From NCBI RefSeq assembly GCF_024346875.1, contig NZ_AP024872.1, positions 682,001 to 746,000 on the forward strand: DNA of 64,000 bases, in the 5' to 3' direction. The notes beneath the pieces were generated by a model. It was not told where the DNA came from and searched no databases. It saw only the letters and a list, made by a program, of their open reading frames with translations. The translations under genes were made by a program, and so were the position numbers. The stretch is from Vibrio gallicus. GTDB lineage: Bacteria > Pseudomonadota > Gammaproteobacteria > Enterobacterales > Vibrionaceae. This document shows positions 35,656-45,100 of the stretch, piece by piece (the first letter of the stretch is position 1; every line of letters starts with the position of its first letter).

Positions 35656-36483
35656 ATGCGAGAAACAATATTAATCACAGGTTGCAGTAGTGGAATTGGC
35701 TATCATACGGCCAAGACTTTGCATGAAGCAGGTTACAACGTCATCGCGACCTGTCGCGACCCCATTGACGTGCATAGGCTTAAGCTGCAAGGACTTAATA
35801 GTATAGTGTTAGATGTCACTATAGAATCGTCAATATCAAACGCGATACAACACAGCTTACAATCGGGAAATGGACGGATTGACGTATTATTCAATAATGC
35901 GGCTTACGGGCAGTGTGGCGCACTAGAAGACCTGCCTACTGATGCGTTACGAGCGCAATTTGAAACCAATTTCTTCGGTTGGCATCGCCTAACAAAAGCC
36001 ATTATTCCGATAATGCTAAAGCAGGGCGACGGTAAGATCATCCAAAATAGTTCTGTGCTCGGATTGGTGGCGATGAAATACCGTGGCGCTTATAACAGCA
36101 GTAAGTTTGCGATTGAAGGCTATACCGATACCTTACGCCTCGAACTAATGGATACCAATATCAGTGTGTGCCTGATTGAGCCGGGTCCAATTGAGAGTAA
36201 GTTTAGGCAAAATGCCCTAAAGATGTTTCAAAAAACCATTGATATTGATAACTCTCGCCATAAAAGTAGCTATCAAAATACCATACAGCGCCTTAGTAAA
36301 ACCTCATCGTCTAACAAGTTTACTCTGTCAGCTGATGCGGTCACTGACAAGGTTGTACACATTCTCAATAGTGACAATCCTAAGGCTCGTTACTATGTCA
36401 CCAAGCCTACCTATATCTTTGGGATACTGCGCAGATTGTTATCTACACCCATGTTAGACCGGCTATTGGTAAAGAGCGACTAA
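35656..36483 (+). CDS. SDR-family NAD(P)-dependent oxidoreductase
   Basis: The 275-residue classical SDR has TGCSSGIG at residues 8-15, NNAAYG, a catalytic Ser in QNSSVLG and YNSSKFAIEG, then IEPGPIESKF. The extended C-terminus resembles the YbbO/retinol-dehydrogenase-like group acting on hydrophobic alcohols or carbonyls. The substrate is unknown. A GAGCGACT/AGTCGCTC hairpin overlaps its stop (36474-36497) and may terminate it. Confidence 0.82.
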   Translation: MRETILITGCSSGIGYHTAKTLHEAGYNVIATCRDPIDVHRLKLQGLNSIVLDVTIESSISNAIQHSLQSGNGRIDVLFNNAAYGQCGALEDLPTDALRAQFETNFFGWHRLTKAIIPIMLKQGDGKIIQNSSVLGLVAMKYRGAYNSSKFAIEGYTDTLRLELMDTNISVCLIEPGPIESKFRQNALKMFQKTIDIDNSRHKSSYQNTIQRLSKTSSSNKFTLSADAVTDKVVHILNSDNPKARYYVTKPTYIFGILRRLLSTPMLDRLLVKSD

Positions 36484-36526
36484 CCTATAAGTCGCTCAAT
36501 TACCTCAATAAAGCATAATGTTCAGA

Positions 36527-37504
36527 TCAGTTGGTAGTCGAAATATTTAATAAAATTTGCTCTAGCTGATCCCATGGCATCAATTGTGTATCGATGATTT
36601 CCATACGCGACTCAAAGCCATCTAGGCTCATTTCATTTACTGACACTACCCCATCTGCAACATTAAAGGCAAAACACCCTTTATCGGTATTAATTACCGC
36701 TTTGATACGCTCAGCGGTAAGGTCTGAAAACAGAGAGAAAATATCATCAAAGGGAAACTCGAACTCGGGTCCAAATAACCAACCACAACTGAAGTATCCC
36801 TGCCCCTTATTTTCTTTACGTACAAAGGATTGATTCGGCGGTATAGCAAACTGAGGCTCTAATGCAGCATGTTCATGGTGATGAAACGCTATTTCAAGTT
36901 CAACATGTGGCTTTACTACCTCATCTAGCAACTGCAAATCAAACTCGCCACGGGTCGTTGCAATCACTCTATCGCTGTAATCTTGAGTTGCCAACCACGC
37001 TTGCATAGCCGCAGTTTGCGCGGTAGAAGCAAGCTCGGTTTTATTGGCAATAATAATATCCGCAACTGCCAATTGCTGTTGAAAGTTATCGTTGCTGGTA
37101 TATTTTGGATTAGAAAAATAGCGAGCGTCAGTCAGGGTCAAGGTTGAGCGTAGCTCAATATAGGGCTGATATTGCTTTGATGTCAGTGTCGCCATCACCT
37201 GTTTAGGGTGTCCAAGCCCTGTTGGCTCAATCAGTAACCGGTCTGGTTTTTGGCGTAATAGCAGATTAATACCAACGCTCATCGGCACACCAGCAGTGCA
37301 ACACATACAGCCGCCGGGAACTTCTTTGATCATCGCTCCTTGCTCTGACATCAAAGCACCATCGATGCCTATCTCTCCAAATTCATTCACCAGCACCGCC
37401 CAGTTCTCTCCGGCAGGCTTATTCTTTAGTAAATTTAGGATGGCGGTGGTTTTTCCTGTTCCAAGAAAACCAGTAATAATATTGGTCGGTACTTTGTGCG
37501 TCAC
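36527..37504 (-). CDS. CobW/COG0523-family GTP-binding metal chaperone (YjiA-like)
   Basis: The 325-residue GTPase has Walker A GFLGTGKTT, the metal-binding CXCC in GGCMCCTAG, a DXXG-equivalent in LLIEPTGLGHPKQV and the base motif ANKTE. A CobW C-terminal domain starts near residue 215. It delivers zinc or another divalent metal to client enzymes. Zinc-dependent neighbours exist (metzincins upstream, FolE), but no direct link can be shown. No Zur-type operator was identified. Confidence 0.87.
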   Translation of the reverse strand: MTHKVPTNIITGFLGTGKTTAILNLLKNKPAGENWAVLVNEFGEIGIDGALMSEQGAMIKEVPGGCMCCTAGVPMSVGINLLLRQKPDRLLIEPTGLGHPKQVMATLTSKQYQPYIELRSTLTLTDARYFSNPKYTSNDNFQQQLAVADIIIANKTELASTAQTAAMQAWLATQDYSDRVIATTRGEFDLQLLDEVVKPHVELEIAFHHHEHAALEPQFAIPPNQSFVRKENKGQGYFSCGWLFGPEFEFPFDDIFSLFSDLTAERIKAVINTDKGCFAFNVADGVVSVNEMSLDGFESRMEIIDTQLMPWDQLEQILLNISTTN

Positions 37505-37559
37505 GGTCGCGCTCTTATATTTTTAATATCGTAGCCTGAGTCTACATAAAACCCAACCC

Positions 37560-37591
37560 AAAAAAAAGCGACACCATTAAGGCGTCGCTTT
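37560..37591 (-). terminator. terminator of metzincin lipoprotein 1
   Basis: On the minus strand AAAGCGACGCC-TTAAT-GGTGTCGCTTT is followed by a run of T. It isolates the 1350-aa protease gene from the downstream cobW-like gene. Confidence 0.9.
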
Positions 37592-37612
37592 ATCGTTGCA
37601 ATCTAATCTAGA

Positions 37613-40600
37613 TTAGAAGTTTGTAAGTAGAGAGTAATTCTCTAGCTCTGCATTACGGTTGGTTTGCGGCATCATCTCTAGGATTTTAGCCAAACGCTTA
37701 GTGTTCGTCTCAGCTTCATCTTTGCTTGCTTGATCTTTAGCAGTCACGTTAGCAATTATCGGATTAACATATGCGTTCATAACGATAAGTGCCAAACGGT
37801 TGTTTTCTTTAACCCAGAATCGATTGTGAGAACCAGGTAAATGCACCACCATGCTCTTAGCTGATGGGTCATGCTTTAACAACTTAGCTAGGTTAGCTTG
37901 ACCAGCTTGAATCGTACTCCTATCGCCATCGAAATCCCACACAATCGGTGATTGATAAGCGTATACCGCATCTTCGCTATACACACTCGCAAACTCACGG
38001 TATTCCTTTGAAACCGCTTTGAGGTTAGGACCGGTATTGTTTGTGATTGAACCTAGCACAAATTGATTCAACATCGCTCTTAATAGGCTTACTTTACCTG
38101 CCATTGGCAAATCAAAATAAGCGGCTACTGGGTAACCTGAGGTAGGGATAGTTTCGATATTAATATCAGCCCAATCCGCCAACGGTGAGAACGTCACATT
38201 TTGCTCGTCATATGCATTAGTAATTGAGGTCTTCGCCGCCAAAGCATCTGGATCGGTGTTGTATTGTCCACCTAGGTAGATGCCATTACTCACTGCTTGG
38301 AAACACTCAGAGGTAGCCTTTTTTTCGTCCGTACCATAAGCACCACCTAGTGCTTGACGGCAGATACCCATTTTGAGTACTTCACCGGCAAATGCACTGT
38401 CAGCAAGAGAAGCTGTGGTACTTGAATCTTGCATTTGCGTGGTTACACGAGAAAGCAAGGTACGTACTGAGAGCAATTTGTCTGGCCATACACCAAGCAC
38501 ATCACGGTCATTAACATAAGGGTGGTTAGGATCTTTAGTATCACCCGATAAGCTGTTAAGTGGGTGTCCAGTCAAACGAACTTTACCCGTAATAGTAGAA
38601 CCATCAGGTTTGCTACCCGTCCAGTCTTCAGCAACTAGATGAGAGCCTGGGACCATACTACTTGCAGCATATTCAGCCAGTTTACGTAAGATTACAGGGT
38701 GAGAATCTGAATCCAGTATTACCTCACCAGCTTCTAGGCCCAATGAATCATTGTCACTAATATACGCATCTCTAACCATACCATAAGGCACATCTAACAG
38801 CTTGATATCACCGCTTTGTTTTACAAATACAAGGTGTAGCATGCGCCCTGCAGGTTCCAACGCGTTACCAAGCAAGAATTGACGGCCGTTGTCTGCACTT
38901 TTGACCAAGTCACATACTATGCCACCTGTCTTCGCATCACCGTAGAACGATATTACAGATGGGATATCTGCCGCGTCATATTTACCCGTTAGAGGGTCTT
39001 GAGTGCGACACTCTTTGATAACCTTATCAACTGTATTTTGGTTCTTAACCGTTAGACCCGATTCACCAGTAGCAAGCAGATATTGAGAATCATCAATAAA
39101 GCTATGCAGGCTTTCGAAGGTGTTCATTCTTGAAATGGTATAATACGTTAGGTAATTGATACCAAAGAAGTCTTTACCGTCACGGGTATTATTGTAGGTA
39201 TATAAATCTTTATAGCCTTCAATAATATTGTGGCTAACCTGAGATGCAGTAAAGCCAGCATCAAAACGGTTACAGGTATTGCCTAAGAAGGTATTTTCAT
39301 CAGTACAGAATTGATACGCTTTGGTTTGAGCAATTAACGTTGCATCTGCTACACCACGTGAGTATTGACCACGCGCTTCACCCTGACCAATAAGATCAGC
39401 GATTTCCGCTCGGCGCTCAGTATCGCGCTGTTTTAGTGAAACGTATTTACCATCGACAATAGGAGTGTCAGATAAGGTTGTTGTGCCACTCACCATATTG
39501 GTTAGAGTGCCCTGCGACAGCTCCATTTGACGTGCATAACCAAAACGCAAGGCAGCAATATCATACGGGCCGTAGCCTGTAGTATACGCATCAACACTGT
39601 ATTCCATGCGGCTACTAGAGTTAGAGCGTGGATTGATATCAGGGTAACCCATTGCCGTTAGTTTATGCTTCAGTTTCGCAATTTCTTGTGTATTGAAGTT
39701 AAAGTTTTCTGCATCCATACTGCCTTTGAAGTTATGGCGCAAACCGAGGCTATGCCCCATTTCGTGAGAAATGGTACTTGCAAAGATTGCAGCAGAAAGC
39801 TTCACTTTGATATCTTGTTGATCAGCAACGCTTAAATTACCAAAATGCTTCAATTGTTTATGGTTAGCGTCGCTATAATAGCTGTCTTTACTCCAGTCGA
39901 TGCGGTATTTGTTTGCCGCCTCACCAGGTAGTTCACGTACACCCGTTGGTAGCGTACGGTAATCACCATTACCAAACACAGTATGCTCTAAAGCTTGGGT
40001 ACTTAGCATATTATTGCGACCCAAGTTATAGAGATCTTCTCGTGACTGTTTCGCAATTTTGGTTAGAGATACTTTTTCACCATCTTCACGATCTTGATAG
40101 ATGCTGTTTGCAGTCTTATGCTGAACAATGTTCTTAAGCTCAGATGCCGGAAGTTTCTCATTTTCACCCGCCATCACCTTCGCGGTATGCACGCGTTGCG
40201 CATATGAAGTAGAACCATCCGCTATAGGTGAAACAAGGTTTTCTGCATCTGGTTCACTGATTTTATCGTCAGTAGGCGTATAAGAAACCGAGTGCGAAAC
40301 TTGAGTATCAATTTGCTGCTGAGAGTATTTACCGTGATTGAATGAACGACGGATAGCTTCCCAATAGTAAGGTACAGAGTTAATCGCATTACCACTGTAT
40401 TGGTTAACAACCGCTGATATGGTTTCACCCGTTAGTGGGTTAGTTGCAGTCGGTGCATAACCCAATAGACCATTTGCCAACGGCTCATCGGCAAGCTCGA
40501 TAATAGCGTAACGCAAGTCACCGGATTGACGATTACCCGCAGGGGCTAATTCAATCTTAGGTACACCTGTTTTAAACACTTCGTTTTCAGCATTGATTAA

Positions 40601-41665
40601 ATCGATACTTTGAGTCGCTGCCGCTAGATAAGGGGCATTTTTTGGCTCATAGAAGTTGTTAGACAGGTAATAATTTAGCTTGGCTTTTTTCGGGTTCCAA
40701 CGATTTAGGTAACGACGGAACGCACTATCTTGATTAGCTTGATAGAAGGTATCTAGGTGGTCGATAGTGGTGGTGAAGAAACCAAAGGTTGTCGTTTCTT
40801 GCTCTGCATACGGAACAGGTGTGTAGTTCTTAGAAACTAGCGTTCCTGTACGCTTAGCACCATCTGTAACTGGCGCATCAAGAGCAACAATAGAAACAAA
40901 GCTTGTTACCGTTAGTGAGTAGTCATCTAGGTTAGATTGAGGAGCAAAATCTTCACAACCTGCTGAAGTACTCACGGTATAATCTTGAGCAATCTCAAGG
41001 TTAATTATACCGTTTTTAAGGTCGACTTCATGGCCGTTCCAAGTAACTTTTTTATCGTTTTCTGATGTTTCGGTACGGTTTACTAGGCGCGGAGCACCCG
41101 CTTCAGTTAAACAACGATTCATATCTAAATCATTGTAACCTGTATCTTTAACTGTGATATCTCTTAGATCAGGAACAAAATACTTCTTCTGATCCCACTT
41201 AACATCAGCATCGGTGTTTTCTTGTTCTTGGTTAGTACACTTATCGTAGCTGTCAGTGGCGCACTTATAATCTACGTAATCACCATTAATGGTCAGTAAT
41301 GGACGCAGGTTTTCTGGGTTATCAAATGGCGAGTACTCTTGACCTGCGCCAATGGCACCTTTGTCTTCTTGCAGTACTTCAATCCCATTTTCAGAACGAT
41401 GTAGAGTGACAAGTTTGGTGTCATTAAACCAAGTATTGCTTCCCATAGAGGCGAAGTAACGTGGCGCTTTACGAATCGTACGCAGATAAAGATAGCGGCG
41501 CGCATGGACACTGCCATCTGCCTCTTTCACTGTTTGCTCAATATCGGCACTTTTTAGCATGTCAGGGTCTTTGGCAACCGTGTCATACGACTCATCACCC
41601 GGCCCACAACCAAATAGGCTAACGGAAGCTAGGAGTAAGCTGCAATGCAACAGACTTTTTTTCAT
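37613..41665 (-). CDS. giant lipoprotein zinc metalloprotease (metzincin type), paralogue 1
   Basis: The 1350-residue protein has a lipoprotein signal (lipobox LFGC, Cys20) followed by GPGDESYDTVAKDP. The zinc site HEMGHSLGLRH spans residues 634-644. A Met-turn-like SRMEYS follows at about 685-690, the metzincin arrangement and like the zinc-dependent proteases with a Met_zincin domain. It shares blocks with the 1289-aa neighbour: YVDYKC..DSYDKCTN, FGYARQ, LGVWPD and DPNHPY. The long N- and C-terminal regions have no recognised domain. It is probably an outer-membrane-anchored protease. It has its own terminator, and a CRP-like site lies about 345 bp upstream. Confidence 0.8.
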   Translation of the reverse strand: MKKSLLHCSLLLASVSLFGCGPGDESYDTVAKDPDMLKSADIEQTVKEADGSVHARRYLYLRTIRKAPRYFASMGSNTWFNDTKLVTLHRSENGIEVLQEDKGAIGAGQEYSPFDNPENLRPLLTINGDYVDYKCATDSYDKCTNQEQENTDADVKWDQKKYFVPDLRDITVKDTGYNDLDMNRCLTEAGAPRLVNRTETSENDKKVTWNGHEVDLKNGIINLEIAQDYTVSTSAGCEDFAPQSNLDDYSLTVTSFVSIVALDAPVTDGAKRTGTLVSKNYTPVPYAEQETTTFGFFTTTIDHLDTFYQANQDSAFRRYLNRWNPKKAKLNYYLSNNFYEPKNAPYLAAATQSIDLINAENEVFKTGVPKIELAPAGNRQSGDLRYAIIELADEPLANGLLGYAPTATNPLTGETISAVVNQYSGNAINSVPYYWEAIRRSFNHGKYSQQQIDTQVSHSVSYTPTDDKISEPDAENLVSPIADGSTSYAQRVHTAKVMAGENEKLPASELKNIVQHKTANSIYQDREDGEKVSLTKIAKQSREDLYNLGRNNMLSTQALEHTVFGNGDYRTLPTGVRELPGEAANKYRIDWSKDSYYSDANHKQLKHFGNLSVADQQDIKVKLSAAIFASTISHEMGHSLGLRHNFKGSMDAENFNFNTQEIAKLKHKLTAMGYPDINPRSNSSSRMEYSVDAYTTGYGPYDIAALRFGYARQMELSQGTLTNMVSGTTTLSDTPIVDGKYVSLKQRDTERRAEIADLIGQGEARGQYSRGVADATLIAQTKAYQFCTDENTFLGNTCNRFDAGFTASQVSHNIIEGYKDLYTYNNTRDGKDFFGINYLTYYTISRMNTFESLHSFIDDSQYLLATGESGLTVKNQNTVDKVIKECRTQDPLTGKYDAADIPSVISFYGDAKTGGIVCDLVKSADNGRQFLLGNALEPAGRMLHLVFVKQSGDIKLLDVPYGMVRDAYISDNDSLGLEAGEVILDSDSHPVILRKLAEYAASSMVPGSHLVAEDWTGSKPDGSTITGKVRLTGHPLNSLSGDTKDPNHPYVNDRDVLGVWPDKLLSVRTLLSRVTTQMQDSSTTASLADSAFAGEVLKMGICRQALGGAYGTDEKKATSECFQAVSNGIYLGGQYNTDPDALAAKTSITNAYDEQNVTFSPLADWADINIETIPTSGYPVAAYFDLPMAGKVSLLRAMLNQFVLGSITNNTGPNLKAVSKEYREFASVYSEDAVYAYQSPIVWDFDGDRSTIQAGQANLAKLLKHDPSAKSMVVHLPGSHNRFWVKENNRLALIVMNAYVNPIIANVTAKDQASKDEAETNTKRLAKILEMMPQTNRNAELENYSLLTNF

Positions 41666-42008
41666 ATTTCGTTCCTAATTAAACTTGCCACAGTAATGGC
41701 CACCGATGCGCTTCTTATGCAAAAAGAGGCGTTTTAATCATACTTTGTTTGGCAAAACGGCATTACCAAATAAAGTGTGAATCACAGTGGATTCCTTAAC
41801 AGGAGTCACTACCTGAAAATATCTTCTTGTTTTTTCATTATCTTACGATGATTTCTAACTCTACATTCGCCACTCAAAATCGAGTTAAGCATTCAAAAAT
41901 AGTGTTAGTCCCCACCCTAATGTGCGGTCTTTCGACGTAAACTGTAAAAACTGTATTTGAAAGCGGTTATACAATGAAAAACTCACATATAAAAAATATA
42001 GCGCAATG

Positions 42009-42024
42009 TGTGACAACCATCACG
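42009..42024. promoter_or_regulatory. candidate CRP site in the 41666-42178 gap
   Basis: TGTGA-CAACCA-TCACG matches TGTGA-N6-TCACA with one mismatch, about 345 bp before the metzincin 1 start. That is distant for direct activation. Nothing else is recognised in this 513-bp gap except the terminator of the second metzincin. Confidence 0.4.
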
Positions 42025-42125
42025 GAGGGGTAAATATGTTTTCAGTTTTGAGCAGATAGAAAACCCAGTTTCGTTGTCCACGTGCACATAGAGAAGAGAA
42101 GTTAAATGGCTATTTCAATAGAAAG

Positions 42126-42150
42126 AAAAAAGCCGCTCGAAAGCGGCTTT
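42126..42150 (-). terminator. terminator of the transporter-metzincin 2 operon
   Basis: On the minus strand AAAGCCGCT-TTCG-AGCGGCTTT has a stable UUCG tetraloop and is followed by TTTTTT; it lies 28 bp after the metzincin 2 stop. Confidence 0.95.
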
Positions 42151-42178
42151 GAATTTATGATAGTAACTCTACGTTAAC

Positions 42179-45100
42179 TTAAAGTACTGGAAGCTGTTCC
42201 AATGCTTTTTGGTCACGTTTAATACGTTGACCGGCTACGTATACTAAGTTCGCTCTTATATCATTATAGGCTTTTGCATCTTTTGCATCTTTTGCATCTG
42301 GATACAACTTCGCGATAACGTCAGGTGTATACTGTTTCAGCATAGCAATTTCTTGCATCAAACTCTTAGCAAGCACGTTCTCATCAGTAACAATGTACTG
42401 TTTGCCGCGAATTGATACTGGATCAATCGTAACCTTATCCGGTGTCTTCGTATTAAGGTTTATGACTTGCATGCTACCCGCAGCCACATAATCCGCTTTT
42501 TGGTGGATGCCCACAAACTCACGAAGTACGCGTGCTTTTTCTTGACTAGCGGTATCACTATCAGTTGAATACAACGCCACTTGATTTAGCATTGCATGCA
42601 ACAGGTTAGTCTTACCTTTGATTTCACCAAAGTCACGGTCAAAACCAAAGCCTAGGGTTGCACGGGTTAAATCTGGAGTAAGTGCTTCGATGTTCTGATT
42701 AACCATATCTGTGTATGAGGTATAGAAATCATCAACACTAGATACGCCTGCCCAAGGTAATCCGGTAGGCGTTGGCGTTGCATAGTCATCACAAGGCTTT
42801 TCAGTGTCCGCAATCATCTTCACCATATAAGGCTGGAACTTATCATCTTCATTATTTGCCATTGTCATACGACATAGCATATCTTTGAACAGCTTGTTGA
42901 TAGGCGCATAATCAACCAAGGCTTGAGATGTCAGACCGCTAGTATCACGGTGAGTATGGCGAGTTACTAACTGCTGTACTGCAAGTAGTCGGTCAGGCCA
43001 TACACCCAACAAATCAACTTCGTTGCTGTACGGATGTTGTGGATCTTTAACCGTTGCTTGTGCGCTGTTTAGCTGACGACCAATTACCTTAACCACAGGT
43101 GTAAATTGACGATATTTATCCTGATACTCAGCTTTAATTGCACTCTGGATAGCTAATTCATCAAACACTTTAGGTGCATCAGAGTACTGAGTCAGTACCT
43201 GACCTGGTTTTAGTTTTTCAGCATCGGTAAGATAAGACTTATCCATTTTGGCATAGTTGCCTAGCAATGAATTTAAGTGCACTTCCATGCCACCGCTTGG
43301 CCATGCAATTTTACCGTCAGGCAATCTAAAGTTAATACTAACTATTGAATCTGGCTGGCTTGCGACCTGTAAGAAGAACTTCGCCGTTGCATCTTTTGCA
43401 GCAACGCCATCACATAACCAAGATGAATTGTCTTGCGCACACATAGAGTCTAAAACGCCAGCTTCCCAACCCACTCTATCTTCTAAACCGCCAGCATCTT
43501 CAATAAACTCATGTAAGGTATTGAAACCACGCTTGCGAGCAGAAATATAGGCAGAGTAGCTAGTATCGTAGAACTTAGCACGATCATCACGCGTGTTACG
43601 CATCTTATAGCGGTCTAAATACTGCTCGATATAGTACTGAGCGATCTGCTCTTTGTTGTAACCCATATCAAACATATTACAGTCACTGTTAAGAGTACGG
43701 TTTCCATCAGTACAGTACTTATAGCTGATAAGCTTTTCGTTACCACCGATATCATCGCGTAGCATAGCCAAAGAGCCTGCATCGGTTGCACCGTGTTCAA
43801 TGCCCTGAGCCCACTCATCACGACGCTGTTGGTCGTATTTTTCTAGAGAGTACCAATCCTCTGGATTGTTCCAATTCGCGTAGGTCGCTGTATTTGCTTG
43901 TACTTGACGGCTATAACCAAAACGTAGCGTCGCTAAGTCGTAAGGACCAAAGCCCATACCGAACATATCTTGGTTGTATTCCATCTGCGATGTACTTGCA
44001 GTTGATAGGCTTACATTCTTGTAACCTAACTTAGCAAGTGCCGCCGTTTGTTTGGCGATATCATCAGCTGTAAAGAAGTTAGTATAATCTAAGCTACCCT
44101 TAAAGTTATGACGCAGACCAATACTGTGCCCGAATTCATGGATAATAGTACCCACAAAACCAGCCGCTGCAGTCTTCATTATCATGTCATGACGCAGTGC
44201 TTTAGGAAGCTGTTTTAGCTTTTTAAGCTTGCCACCAACTGCATTATTAACCCATAGCTCTGGGTTCTTCCAGTTGATCGGATAGCCCTTAACGCCCTTA
44301 GGAAGAACATCGTAGTTAGCCCCTAGGTTCGCCGCATCCGCAGTCATGATATTATGCTCAGCATTAAATGCCATGCGCTGATCATATAACTCGCTAGCCT
44401 TGTCAGCCTGAGCAATAGCTTCTTGTGGAGTTAATTGGTAATTAAGGTCACCATTTACATCTTCAGATAGCTGTTGCAGGTGTGCGAAAGACACAGCCTT
44501 GCGCTCAGTCATTTGCTGCATGGTCTCTTGTAGCATTGGATAGCCACCAGATTGCAGCGCACGTTCCGCTTTTTGATCTGCTTCTTTAGCACGTTGCTCT
44601 TGACTTACGTACTTACCCGCTTGCTCTGTTGCATGCTCAATATCTTGTGGTGCTTGACGCGCCGCAGTTCTTGTTAGCAAGGCACCATCTTGACTAAGGT
44701 GTGCATAGTCGGTTATGCCTTCCAGCTTAGTTTGCTGCATATCTTTGTTCGGGTAATCAACACCAACTGCATCTTTAATTGCTTCTGGGTTTAGACGACC
44801 TAGGTTATATTGACGAACAAAGCTATTGTAGGTAAATGCCGCATTACCTAAGAAGTTAGCACTAAATTGGTTAAAGCCACCACTGATGATCTCACCAGTA
44901 AGGGGATCGTTACTATAGTTAGCAACACCAAGTAGACCGTTATCTAGAGGTTGATCATACAAACGCAAGTAGCTATAACGTAAATCACCGTAACGCTTCT
45001 CTTTAGCTTGTTTAAAGTTGATATGAGGCAGGCCAGTCTTATACATTTCATTCTGAACATTGATAACCGCTTCCGCTTCTTTAGCTGCTGCTAAGAAGAT

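Noticed and set aside
36474..36497. GAGCGACT/AGTCGCTC hairpin as a firm terminator
   Set aside because: It overlaps the SDR stop codon and has no T run; kept only as a note in the SDR entry.
41772..41787. TGTGAATCACA-like sequence as a CRP site near 41.78 kb
   Set aside because: The two half-sites are too close together (no 6-nt spacer).
42002..42060. Seven-codon frame after GGAGGGG near 42040
   Set aside because: Only a ribosome-like site supports it. Too short to call, and no attenuator structure was seen.
42106..42180. 24-codon frame on the plus strand through the 42126 terminator
   Set aside because: It runs through a perfect minus-strand terminator hairpin and has no sequence features; a chance frame.
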